NCBI RefSeq assembly: GCF_030269685.1
Contig: NZ_BSTT01000008.1
Span: forward strand, 62,001 to 126,000
Direction: 5' to 3'
Length of the DNA stretch: 64,000 nt
DNA from: Actinomycetospora sp. NBRC 106378
GTDB lineage: Bacteria; Actinomycetota; Actinomycetes; Mycobacteriales; Pseudonocardiaceae
Below, in pieces: positions 48,016-56,182 of the stretch. Under the pieces are notes generated by a model, which saw only the letters and a program-made list of their open reading frames with translations, did not search any database and had not been told where the DNA came from. Position 1 is the first letter of the stretch, and each line of letters starts with the position of its first letter. Both the position numbers and the translations under genes were made by a program.

Positions 48016-50046
48016 TCAGCGCAGCGACGTCGCGTGGGCGATCGCCTCGTCCTGACGCCGGGTCTCGGCGCCGGTCGCGATGGGCGCGTCGATCCAGCTC
48101 TCCGGGATGCCGAACGCGTCGATCAGCGTCCGCGCGTGGGGCCGCAGCGTGTGGCAGAGCTTGTTGATCTCCGACGTCACCGCCTTCGACCGGGCGGCGG
48201 AGATGCGGCCGTGTTCGAGGAACCAGCCCTTGTCCTGCTCGATGACGCTCAGGGCGTAGAGGTCGCACACCGACCGCATGAGCCGCTGGGCCGTCGGGTC
48301 GGTCTGGGCCTCGCAGGCGCGGTTGAACGCGTCGAGCACCAGCCCGTCGAGGTGGGCCCGGGCGGAGTGCAGCAGGTGGTCCTGGGCGCGGTTGAAGATG
48401 GCGAACGCCCGGTCGGGCGTGACCCCCTTGCCGCGCGCGGGCCGCAGCCGGCGGACCAGCCCGTCGAGGGTGTGCTCCTCGCGGTCGTCGAGCAGCTTGA
48501 TCTGCCAGGACGCGTCGAGGACCTCCTCGTCGTCGCCACCCGTCGCGGCGCCGCGCAGCCGCTCCGCGAGCTGGTGCAGGGAGGTGCGCTCGGCGACCGT
48601 GTCGAGCACCTGGTCGGCGACGAAGCGGATCGTGCCCAGGGTGTCGAGGTTGCCGAAGTCGTCGGCGTAGCCCGAGATGAGGCCCTTGGCCACGAGCTGG
48701 AGCAGGACGGTGTTGTCGCCCTCGAAGGTGGTGAAGACGTCGGTGTCGGCGCGCAGCGTGCCGAGCCGGTTCTCCGAGAGGTAGCCCTGGCCGCCGCACG
48801 CCTCGCGGCAGACCTGGATCACCTCGGTCGCGTTCCAGGTCGAGAGCGCCTTGATGCCGGCCGCCCGGGACTCGAGCTCGCGCTGGCGCTTCTCGTCGAC
48901 CGAGCCGCCCGCCTCCCGCTCGGTCTGGATGTCGTGGAGCATCTCGACGAGCTCGTTCTGGGCGAACCGCAGCGCGTAGGTGCGCGCGAGCAGCGGCAGG
49001 AGCTTCCGCTGGTGGGCGAGGTAGTCGAGGATCACGATCTCCCCGTCGCCGCCCGGGGCCGCGAACTGACGACGGGCCTCGGCGTAGCGGAGCGCGATCG
49101 TCAGGGCGAGCTGTGCCGCGCCGACCGCCGAGCCGGAGACGCTGATACGCCCGCGCACGAGCGCGCCGAGCATCGTGAAGAACCGCCGGTTCTCGCTCTC
49201 GATGGAGCTCGAGTAGCTGCCGTCGGCGGTGACGGTGCCGTAGCGCTCGAGGAGGTTCTCGCGCGGCACGCGGACGCCGTGGAAGGCGAGGCGACCGTTG
49301 TCGACGCCGTTGAGCCCCTCCTTGTGCCCGTCGTCGGTGATCTCGACGCCGGGCAGGACGTTCCCGTCGTCGTCGCGCAGCGGGACGAGGACGGCGTGCA
49401 CGCCGTGGCGCACGGGCGCCTCGCCGGCCGGCGCCGACCAGAGCTGCACGAAGACCGCGGCCATCCGGCCGTCGCGGGCGGCGTTGCCGATGTAGTCCTT
49501 CTTCGCCGACTCCGTGGGGGTGTCGACCACGAACTCCTGGGTGGCCGGGTCGTAGGTGGCGGTGGTGTGCACCGACTGCACGTCCGAGCCGTGGCCGGTC
49601 TCGGTCATGCCGAAGCAGCCGGGCAGCGACAGGTCCATCACCGACGGCAGGTAGCGCGCCTGCTGCTCGGGGCTGCCCAGGGCCTGGATGGCCCCGCCGA
49701 ACAGCCCCCACTGCACCCCGCTCTTGACCTGCAGCGACAGGTCGGCGAAGGCCAGCATCTCGAACGACACGACCGAGCCGCCGATGTCGCCGCGGCCGCC
49801 GACCGCCGTCGGGAAGCCGTGCACGGCGTGGCCGTCCGCGGCCAGCTGCCCGAGCATCTCCCAGACGCGTTGCCGGTGGGTCTCGGAGTCGGTGCCGGGC
49901 TCGACGTGCAGCTCGCCGAAGTCCTCCCGGGCGCGGATCTCGTCGCGCAGCCACGACCAGCGCCCGTCGAGGGACCGGCGGACGGCGTCGACGGCGACGG
50001 GCGACACGTCGGAGGGCGACGGCGGGACGGACAGCGGAGCGGCCAT
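48016..50046 (-). CDS. Acyl-CoA oxidase/dehydrogenase-like flavoprotein
   Basis: 676 aa, ATG 50046, the length of peroxisomal-type acyl-CoA oxidases rather than of 380-430-aa dehydrogenases. LPGCFGMTETGHGSDVQSVH and DYIGNAARDGRMAAVFVQLW form the FAD/acyl-binding region. REACGGQGYLSENRLGTLRA and DVFTTFEGDNTVLLQLVAKG (with the catalytic-type FEGDN) follow, then a long C-terminal helical domain. It oxidises acyl-CoA in the first beta-oxidation step, giving H2O2 if it is a true oxidase. An operator-like site lies 22 bases before its start and is shared with the TetR/thiolase promoter. Confidence 0.9.
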   Translation of the reverse strand: MAAPLSVPPSPSDVSPVAVDAVRRSLDGRWSWLRDEIRAREDFGELHVEPGTDSETHRQRVWEMLGQLAADGHAVHGFPTAVGGRGDIGGSVVSFEMLAFADLSLQVKSGVQWGLFGGAIQALGSPEQQARYLPSVMDLSLPGCFGMTETGHGSDVQSVHTTATYDPATQEFVVDTPTESAKKDYIGNAARDGRMAAVFVQLWSAPAGEAPVRHGVHAVLVPLRDDDGNVLPGVEITDDGHKEGLNGVDNGRLAFHGVRVPRENLLERYGTVTADGSYSSSIESENRRFFTMLGALVRGRISVSGSAVGAAQLALTIALRYAEARRQFAAPGGDGEIVILDYLAHQRKLLPLLARTYALRFAQNELVEMLHDIQTEREAGGSVDEKRQRELESRAAGIKALSTWNATEVIQVCREACGGQGYLSENRLGTLRADTDVFTTFEGDNTVLLQLVAKGLISGYADDFGNLDTLGTIRFVADQVLDTVAERTSLHQLAERLRGAATGGDDEEVLDASWQIKLLDDREEHTLDGLVRRLRPARGKGVTPDRAFAIFNRAQDHLLHSARAHLDGLVLDAFNRACEAQTDPTAQRLMRSVCDLYALSVIEQDKGWFLEHGRISAARSKAVTSEINKLCHTLRPHARTLIDAFGIPESWIDAPIATGAETRRQDEAIAHATSLR

Positions 50047-50067
50047 CGGGAAGGCCTCCTCAGAGCT

Positions 50068-50086
50068 TGTTACTGGTCGGTAACCA
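50068..50086 (-). promoter_or_regulatory. TetR-type operator copy 1, in front of the acyl-CoA oxidase gene
   Basis: TGTTACTGGTCGGTAACCA, with the dyad GTTAC-N6-GTAAC, lies 22-40 bases before the acyl-CoA oxidase start. Fourteen of nineteen bases match the element at 50925-50943 between the TetR and thiolase genes. The likely binder is the TetR protein encoded next door. Confidence 0.6.
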
Positions 50087-50141
50087 CGGTTGTACCGCGT
50101 GCCTGAAGTACCCGCTCCCGCGGGTGGGACGCGTCACCCGC

Positions 50142-50822
50142 TCAGGCGGACGCGGCGGCGGAGTTCACCGTGCGGGCGAGGCCGCCCCACGCGAGGTCGG
50201 CGACCTCGTCGGTGATGACCTCGCGCGCCACCTCGGGCCGCGCGGTCAGCCAGTGGTCCCCGACCGACCGCACCATCCCGACGACCGCGTGACCCCACGT
50301 CACCGCGGGGGCCGGGTCGCGCCCCTGGCGGTGCAGCTCGGTGGTGATGATCTCGCCGACGTGGTCACCGATGAACGACGTCAGGTCGCCCACGAAGTCG
50401 CCCTCGCCCGCGGTCGCCGTCCGGTCGGACCCCGGCGGGCGCATCACGTAGCGGTAGATGTCCGGGTCCCGCTCGATCAGCGCGAGATAGGCGTCGATGC
50501 CCTGGCGCAGGATGTGCTGCGGCGGACCGGCCGTGCGCATCGCCTCGGCGACCTGCGCCACGATCACCGCACCCACGCGCTCGCAGACGGCCTGGTAGAG
50601 GTCGAACTTGTCCGCGAAGTGGCGGTAGACCACGGTCTTCGAGGTCCGCGCCTGCGCCGCGACCTGGCTCATGCCGACGTCGGGTCCGAACTGCCGGATG
50701 GCGACGATGGTCGCGAGGGTCAGTTCCTGCCGCCGGGCGCGCCGGTGCTCGTCCCACCGGCTGGAACGTTTGTCCCGGCGGGGCGGCGGGGCAGTGTCCT
50801 GCTCCGATGCGCCGTCGGTCAC
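50142..50822 (-). CDS. TetR-family transcriptional regulator
   Basis: 226 aa from GTG 50822, which has GGAAGG four bases upstream; GTG 50909 would add 29 residues of basic low-complexity sequence. The helix-turn-helix reads LATIVAIRQFGPDVGMSQVA then AQARTSKTVVYRHFADKFDL, the TetR recognition helix. The C-terminal part (about residues 90-226) is the ligand-binding domain. It is flanked by acyl-CoA oxidase and thiolase genes that share an operator-like sequence, so it likely represses fatty-acid degradation and is released by an acyl-CoA. Confidence 0.88.
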   Translation of the reverse strand: MTDGASEQDTAPPPRRDKRSSRWDEHRRARRQELTLATIVAIRQFGPDVGMSQVAAQARTSKTVVYRHFADKFDLYQAVCERVGAVIVAQVAEAMRTAGPPQHILRQGIDAYLALIERDPDIYRYVMRPPGSDRTATAGEGDFVGDLTSFIGDHVGEIITTELHRQGRDPAPAVTWGHAVVGMVRSVGDHWLTARPEVAREVITDEVADLAWGGLARTVNSAAASA

Positions 50823-50924
50823 AGCGCCTTCCGACGATGAGGTCCTCCGGCTCCGTCGTTCCTGACGGGCCGACCCCTCGTCCTCGTGACGATGCGAACG
50901 ACGACTCACGGCACCCACGGTACC

Positions 50925-50943
50925 TGCTACTTTTGAGTAACCA
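50925..50943. promoter_or_regulatory. TetR-type operator copy 2, in the TetR/thiolase intergenic region
   Basis: TGCTACTTTTGAGTAACCA matches copy 1 at TGxTACTxxTxxGTAACCA. It sits 24 bases before the thiolase ATG and upstream of the TetR start, over the divergent promoters. It is also among the few AT-rich stretches here. Confidence 0.6.
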
Positions 50944-50966
50944 AGTCCAGTCCCCTGGAGGATCCC

Positions 50967-52256
50967 ATGGCCAGCCCCCGTCGCGCGGCGGTCGTCGGCG
51001 CCAACCGCATCCCGTTCGCCCGCTCCAACGGTGCCTACGCCCGCGCCTCGAACCAGGACATGCTCACCGCGGCGCTCGACGGTCTCGTCGCCCGCTTCGG
51101 GCTGACCGAGGAGCGGATGGGCGAGGTGGTCGCGGGCGCCGTGCTGAAGCACAGCCGCGACTTCAACCTCACCCGTGAGGCCGTCCTCGGCTCGCGGCTG
51201 TCCGCGGCCACCCCGACCTACGACGTGCAGCAGGCGTGCGGCACGGGCCTCGAGGCCGCGATCCTCATCTCCAACAAGATCGCCCTCGGCCAGATCGAGG
51301 TCGGCATCGCGGGTGGGGTCGACACCACCTCCGATGCCCCGATCGCGGTGAACGACGACCTGCGCGAGGTCCTCCTCGAGGCCAACCGCGCGAAGTCGAC
51401 CGCGGGTGTCGTCAAGGCCCTCGCCGGGCTGCGGCCCGGCCAGCTCGTGCCCGAGATCCCGGCCAACCGGGAGCCGCGCACCGGCATGGCGATGGGCGAG
51501 CACGCCGCGATCACCGCCGCCCACTGGGGCATCGAGCGGACCGCGCAGGACGAGCTCACCGCGCTGTCGCACCAGAACCTGGCGAAGGCCTACGACGCCG
51601 GGTTCTTCGACGACCTCATGACCCCGTTCCTCGGGCTCACCAAGGACAACAACCTGCGCGGCGACTCGACCGTGGAGAAGCTCGGCAAGCTCAAGCCGGT
51701 GTTCTTCCCCGCGGGCGGCGACAAGGCCGAGGCCACCATGACCGCGGGCAACTCGACGCCGCTGACCGACGGCGCGGCCACGGTGCTGCTCGCCTCCGAC
51801 GAGTGGGCCGCCGAGCGTGGCCTGCCGGTGCTGGCGCACCTCGTCGACGCCGAGACCGCCGCGGTGGACTACGTGCACGGCGACGAGGGCCTGCTCATGG
51901 CGCCCGCCTACGCCGTGCCGCGCCTGCTCGAGCGCAACGGCCTCACGTTGCAGGACTTCGACTTCTACGAGATCCACGAGGCGTTCGCCTCCACCGTGCT
52001 CGCCACGCTCGCCGCCTGGGAGAGCCCGCAGTTCTGCAAGGAACGCCTGGGCCTCGACGCGCCGCTCGGCTCGATCGACCGCGGCAAGCTCAACGTCCAC
52101 GGCAGCTCGCTGGCCGCCGGGCACCCGTTCGCCGCGACCGGCGCCCGCATCGTGCCGACGCTCGCGAAGACGATCCACGAGAACGGCGGGGGTCGCGGAC
52201 TCATCTCCATCTGCGCCGCCGGCGGCCAGGGCGTCGTCGCCATCCTCGAGGCCTGA
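50967..52256 (+). CDS. Thiolase (acetyl-CoA C-acetyltransferase, FadI-like)
   Basis: 429 aa, ATG 50967, with GGAGGATCCC upstream. The nucleophilic cysteine is in DVQQACGTGLEAAI near residue 90. EIHEAFASTVLATLAAW and the histidine-containing HGSSLAAGHPFAATGAR follow, and CAAGGQGVVAILEA gives the C-terminal cysteine. The HEAF (rather than NEAF) motif is typical of trifunctional-enzyme-type thiolases such as FadI. It heads an operon with the FabG4-type reductase and MaoC-type dehydratase. Confidence 0.92.
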   Translation: MASPRRAAVVGANRIPFARSNGAYARASNQDMLTAALDGLVARFGLTEERMGEVVAGAVLKHSRDFNLTREAVLGSRLSAATPTYDVQQACGTGLEAAILISNKIALGQIEVGIAGGVDTTSDAPIAVNDDLREVLLEANRAKSTAGVVKALAGLRPGQLVPEIPANREPRTGMAMGEHAAITAAHWGIERTAQDELTALSHQNLAKAYDAGFFDDLMTPFLGLTKDNNLRGDSTVEKLGKLKPVFFPAGGDKAEATMTAGNSTPLTDGAATVLLASDEWAAERGLPVLAHLVDAETAAVDYVHGDEGLLMAPAYAVPRLLERNGLTLQDFDFYEIHEAFASTVLATLAAWESPQFCKERLGLDAPLGSIDRGKLNVHGSSLAAGHPFAATGARIVPTLAKTIHENGGGRGLISICAAGGQGVVAILEA

Positions 52257-52270
52257 GAAGGGAACGGAAC

Positions 52271-53653
52271 ATGTCGCACGACTGGTACTCCGACTTCGTC
52301 AACTCGGGCTTCGGCCGGGCGGTCGCGGGCAACGTCGGCCTGCCGCCGGTACCGAAGCTGCGTCGCTGGGAGCCGGGTCAGCCGCTGCTCTCCGGTGCCG
52401 CCCTGCTCGGCACCGCGACCGCCGACGGCCGCGTGGCCAAGGTCGTCCGCGCCGTCCTCGCCGACGCGAACGTCGAGGTCCACGAGGACCCGGCCGCCCC
52501 GATCGGCGGCGGGTCGTCCTCGTCGAAGGTCGCCGCGGCGGTCCTCGACGCCACCGGGCTGTCCAGCCCGCGCGACCTCGCCGCGGTGCAGCAGTTCCTC
52601 ACGCCGGTGATGCGCCGGGTCGGCCCGTCGGGCCGCATCCTCGTGCTCGGCGACGTCCCGGCCCAGGCCGAGCGGCCCGCCGTCCGCGCGGCCCGCCGTT
52701 CCCTCGAGGGCCTGGTCCGCTCGGCGGCCAAGGAGGCGCGCTACGGCGCCACGGTCAACCTGATCCACGTCGCCGACGGGGCCGAGAACGATCTCGAGTC
52801 GACGCTGCGCTTCTTCCTCTCCTCCCGCTCGGCGTTCGTCGACGGACAGCGTCTCGACGTCGGCGTCGTGCCCGGATACGCCGGGTCCTCCGCCGGCACC
52901 GACTGGGACCACCCGGTCACCGGCAAGGTCGCCGTCGTCACCGGCGCGGCCCGCGGCATCGGGCGCACCGTGGCGCAGACCCTGGCCCGCGACGGCGCGA
53001 CCGTCGTGGCCGTCGACGTCCCCGCGGCGGGCGACGCCCTCGCGCACACCGCGAACGACGTGGGCGGCACCGCGCTGCAGCTCGACATCACCGGCGAGGG
53101 CGCGGGCGAGGCCATCCTCGAGCACTGCCGTCGGCACGGCGGGATCGACATCGTCGTGCACAACGCGGGCATCACCCGCGACAAGCTGCTCGCGAACCAG
53201 GACACCGACCGCTGGAACTCGGTCATCGACGTCAACCTGAACTCGCAGCTGGCGATCAACGACGTGCTGCTCGCCTCGGGCGACGACGACGGCTTCCACC
53301 GGGGCGGCCGCATCGTCACCGTGTCGTCGATGGCCGGCATCGCGGGCAACCGCGGGCAGACCGCGTACGGCGCATCGAAGGCCGGCGTCATCGGCCTGGT
53401 CGAGGCCACGGCCCCGCTGCTCGCGGACAAGGACGCGACGATCAACGCCGTCGCGCCCGGGTTCATCGAGACGGCGATGACCGCGGCCATGCCGGTCGGC
53501 ACCCGCGAGGCGGGCCGGCGGCTGTCGTCGCTCACCCAGGGCGGGCTGCCGGTCGACGTCGCCGAGACGATCGCCTGGTTCGCGCAGGGCGCCTCGTACG
53601 CGATCAACGGCCAGGTGCTGCGCGTCGACGGCCAGAACTACCTGGGGGCCTGA
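52271..53653 (+). CDS. fabG: High-molecular-weight 3-oxoacyl-ACP/CoA reductase (FabG4-like)
   Basis: 460 aa, ATG 52271, with GGAACGGAAC upstream. Residues 1 to about 215 form a flavodoxin-like non-catalytic domain, and residues about 218-460 a classical short-chain dehydrogenase: VAVVTGAARGIGRTVAQTLA (NAD(P) site), HNAGITRDKLLANQ, VSSMAGIAGNRGQTAYGASK (Ser, Tyr, Lys) and VAPGFIETAMT. This two-domain layout matches mycobacterial FabG4, which prefers NADH and long acyl-CoA. It lies between thiolase and dehydratase genes, giving a reduce/dehydrate/thiolyse set. Confidence 0.92.
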   Translation: MSHDWYSDFVNSGFGRAVAGNVGLPPVPKLRRWEPGQPLLSGAALLGTATADGRVAKVVRAVLADANVEVHEDPAAPIGGGSSSSKVAAAVLDATGLSSPRDLAAVQQFLTPVMRRVGPSGRILVLGDVPAQAERPAVRAARRSLEGLVRSAAKEARYGATVNLIHVADGAENDLESTLRFFLSSRSAFVDGQRLDVGVVPGYAGSSAGTDWDHPVTGKVAVVTGAARGIGRTVAQTLARDGATVVAVDVPAAGDALAHTANDVGGTALQLDITGEGAGEAILEHCRRHGGIDIVVHNAGITRDKLLANQDTDRWNSVIDVNLNSQLAINDVLLASGDDDGFHRGGRIVTVSSMAGIAGNRGQTAYGASKAGVIGLVEATAPLLADKDATINAVAPGFIETAMTAAMPVGTREAGRRLSSLTQGGLPVDVAETIAWFAQGASYAINGQVLRVDGQNYLGA

Positions 53654-54507
53654 TGCCGACCGAGACCCTCGACAGCGCGCCCACCCTGGGCGCGCTGTAC
53701 GGCCGGGCGCTGCTGACGGCGCGGTCGGGCGGGCACACCCTGCCCGACCGGACGCTCGAGCTGGTCAACGTGACGATCGATCCCGACGCGGTGGCGGACT
53801 ACGCCCACGTCTGCGGGTTCCGGGTGGGCGGCGAGCTGCCGATCACCTACCCGCACATGCTCGCGTTCCCGCTGCAGATGCGGCTGATGACCGACCGCGA
53901 GTTCCCCCTGCCCGCCCCGGGCATGGTGCACCTGCGCAACGTCATCACCCAGCAGCGTCCGCTCGCCGTCGGGGACCCGCTGGTGGTGCGCGTCCACGCC
54001 GAACGCCTGGTCGCGCACCCGAAGGGCGCGCAGGTCGACCTGGTGTCGGAGGTCGGCCTCCCCGACGAGGAGGCCGTCTGGCACTCGCGCTCGACGTACT
54101 TCGTGCGCGGCGCGAAGGCGGAGGAGGCCGCGGAGGCCGCCCCGCCGGAGCCGGACCCCCACGTCGGGGACCGCCCGCACGGCGTCTGGACGGTGCCCGG
54201 CGACATCGGGCGGCGCTACGCCGCGGTGTCCGGCGACGTGAACCCGATCCACGTCAACGGGCTCGCGGCCAAGGCGTTCGGGATGCCGGGGATGATCGCG
54301 CACGGCATGTGGTCGAAGGCCCGGGTCCTCGCGGCCCTCGCCGGCCGCACGGACGGGGCGGTGACCGTGGACGCCGTGTTCCGCTCGCCGCTGCGCATCC
54401 CGTCGAAGGCGTTCCTCTACACGGCCGCGACGAAGGACGGCTGGGACGCCGCCCTGCGGTCGAAGAAGGGCAAGGACCACCTCCTGCTGACGGTGCGGCC
54501 CGCGTAG
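53653..54507 (+). CDS. Double-hotdog MaoC-type (R)-hydratase
   Basis: 284 aa, ATG 53653 overlapping the upstream TGA by one base. The N-terminal half (LELVNVTIDPDAVADYAHVC and PITYPHMLAFPLQMRLMTD) is a degenerate hotdog. The C-terminal half carries RYAAVSGDVNPIHVNGLAAK and AFGMPGMIAHGMWSKARVLA, with the catalytic Asp/His pair of hydratase-2 enzymes. Such HtdX-like dehydratases act on 3-hydroxyacyl-ACP or -CoA. It completes the operon with thiolase and FabG4-like genes, and a 23-bp terminator follows 18 bases later. Confidence 0.9.
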   Translation: MPTETLDSAPTLGALYGRALLTARSGGHTLPDRTLELVNVTIDPDAVADYAHVCGFRVGGELPITYPHMLAFPLQMRLMTDREFPLPAPGMVHLRNVITQQRPLAVGDPLVVRVHAERLVAHPKGAQVDLVSEVGLPDEEAVWHSRSTYFVRGAKAEEAAEAAPPEPDPHVGDRPHGVWTVPGDIGRRYAAVSGDVNPIHVNGLAAKAFGMPGMIAHGMWSKARVLAALAGRTDGAVTVDAVFRSPLRIPSKAFLYTAATKDGWDAALRSKKGKDHLLLTVRPA

Positions 54508-54525
54508 GGCCTGCCCGCCCGTGAT

Positions 54526-54578
54526 CGAGCGAAGGGCCCCTCCGGTCGGATAGATCGACCGGAGGGGCCCTTCGCTCG
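54526..54578 (+). terminator. Perfect 23-bp stem-loop after the MaoC-type gene
   Basis: Arms 54526-54548 and 54556-54578 are perfectly complementary with loop GATAGAT. The arm sequence begins CGAGCGAAGGGCCCC and is nearly the same as that of the hairpin at 63220-63270. Confidence 0.9.
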
Positions 54579-54591
54579 TCCGGGGTCCGTG

Positions 54592-54655
54592 CGCGAGGGG
54601 GACACCAGGCAGGTCCGCAGCGCGTCGGACCTGCCCCACGTCACACCCGCGGACA
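54592..54655. repeat. Hairpin repeat copy 1 (with GGCAGGTCC arms)
   Basis: After the terminator, GCGCGAGGGGGACACC leads into GGCAGGTCC (54608-54616) and its reverse complement GGACCTGCC (54627-54635), followed by CACGT. A diverged copy with the same order of elements follows the other terminator at 63299-63360. A shorter relative of the first part (GCGCGAGAGGGACACGAGGC) is at about 47983-48002. Confidence 0.6.
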
Positions 54656-54770
54656 GGACCGGACACCGCGGGACGAACCCGGACAGCACGGCCCGGTTGC
54701 CCGCGACACGTGTCACCCAGGACACCCGGCTTCACGGTGACGCCGCAGGTCGCGAGCACGATGACCGGTC

Positions 54771-56159
54771 GTGGCCCCGCACCCCCCGTCCGCTCTCGAC
54801 AGCACCGGAACCGGACCGACCGACCGGATCGAGCGTCCCGACGACGAGACCGTCGAGACCGGTCGCCCCGATGCCGGGGGCACCGACGCCGAGGCACCCG
54901 AGGAGACCGCACCCCCTATCGGCGTGCTCGGTTGCTCTGTCGGGAAGCGACGCCTCCGGCTGCTCCCCCGCACCCGGTGGCTGCGCCGGACGCTCGCCGC
55001 GCTCGTCGTCGTCCTCGTGGTCGTCGCGGCGGTCGCGGCGCCGTCGCTCGTACACGCGCTCACCCGGCCCGGCTCGGACACCGTCGCGGCGCGCCTCGCC
55101 GAGTGGGGCCGCGACCACGGGCTCGGGCCGGTCGTGACGTGGCTGGAGTCGGCGCAGTACCAGCTCGACCAGCCCCCGACCGGTGGCGCGCCCGCCGGGG
55201 GCATCCCGCACGCGAACGGCGCCGTCGCCGACCGGCCCGGTGGCAGCCCGGCCCCGCCGCCCCTGCCTGCCCCCGCCGGGCTCTCGCCGCTGCCCGGGGA
55301 GGGGCAGTGGCAGACCGTCGTGGCGACGCCGCGCGGGGACGCCGTGCGGGTCGCCTCGGTGCGCCCGGACGCGCAGCACACCTCGTTCACCGTCGGCGTG
55401 CTGTGGATGGACCCGACCCTGGTCCGCGGGGTACTGCACCCCGGCTCGGAGGACCCGGGCGGGACCTGGTCGGTGCCGTCGTCGATCGACCCGACCGAGC
55501 AGCGGACGGTCGTCGCCGCGTTCTCCGCGGGCTTCCGGCTGCAGGGCGACAGCCACGGCGGCTGGTACCTCGACGGCAAGGAGGCCCGGCCGCTCGTCCC
55601 GGGCGCCGCGAGCCTCGTGATCCACCGCAACGGGACCACCGACGTCGGGGCGTGGGGCACCGAGGTGTCGATGGGCCCGGACGTCGTCGCGGTGCGCCAG
55701 AACCTGGTGCCGCTGGTCGACGGCGGTGTCGTGAACCCGACGTGCGCCACCGGCGGCACGGCGGAGTGGGGCTCGACCGTCGGGCAGGCGGCCTACATCA
55801 ACCGGTCGGCCTTCGGCGTGACCGCGACCGGCGCCGAGGTCTACGTGGGCGGTCCGGCCCTGTCGGTGTGCACGCTCGGCGAGATCCTCCGCAGCGCCGG
55901 TGTGGTCCGCGGGATGGAGCTGGACATCAACCCGGCGTGGGTCTCGGGGGCGTACTTCCACCCCACCGGGAACCCGCGGCCCGACGCGTTCCAGCTCTTC
56001 CCCGGCGAGCAGGTCGGTGCTCAGCACTACCTGCAGACCTCGAGCCGGGACTTCCTCTCGTTCGACCTGCGCACCGTCGCGGACACCGTCGGGGCGCCGC
56101 CGTCCACCCAGCACACCGGCACCAGACACGGCGGCACGGGGAAGCACCAGCACGGATAG
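54771..56159 (+). CDS. Membrane-anchored phosphodiester glycosidase-family (NAGPA domain) protein
   Basis: 462 aa from GTG 54771. A 70-residue acidic, cytoplasmic N-terminus precedes one transmembrane helix (TLAALVVVLVVVAAVAAPSL, about residues 74-93), so the catalytic part is outside but anchored. NAGPA-type segments are VVAAFSAGFRLQGDSHGGWY near residue 250, SLVIHRNGTTDVGAWGTEV, and a C-terminal VVRGMELDINPAWVSGAYFH. It differs from the secreted member at 45915-47132 in anchoring and in lacking the VNGNFF motif, which reads FSAGFR here. Likely acts on wall or capsule glycopolymers. Confidence 0.85.
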   Translation: MAPHPPSALDSTGTGPTDRIERPDDETVETGRPDAGGTDAEAPEETAPPIGVLGCSVGKRRLRLLPRTRWLRRTLAALVVVLVVVAAVAAPSLVHALTRPGSDTVAARLAEWGRDHGLGPVVTWLESAQYQLDQPPTGGAPAGGIPHANGAVADRPGGSPAPPPLPAPAGLSPLPGEGQWQTVVATPRGDAVRVASVRPDAQHTSFTVGVLWMDPTLVRGVLHPGSEDPGGTWSVPSSIDPTEQRTVVAAFSAGFRLQGDSHGGWYLDGKEARPLVPGAASLVIHRNGTTDVGAWGTEVSMGPDVVAVRQNLVPLVDGGVVNPTCATGGTAEWGSTVGQAAYINRSAFGVTATGAEVYVGGPALSVCTLGEILRSAGVVRGMELDINPAWVSGAYFHPTGNPRPDAFQLFPGEQVGAQHYLQTSSRDFLSFDLRTVADTVGAPPSTQHTGTRHGGTGKHQHG

Positions 56160-56182
56160 TTGCCTGATGGAAGGATGTCGGG

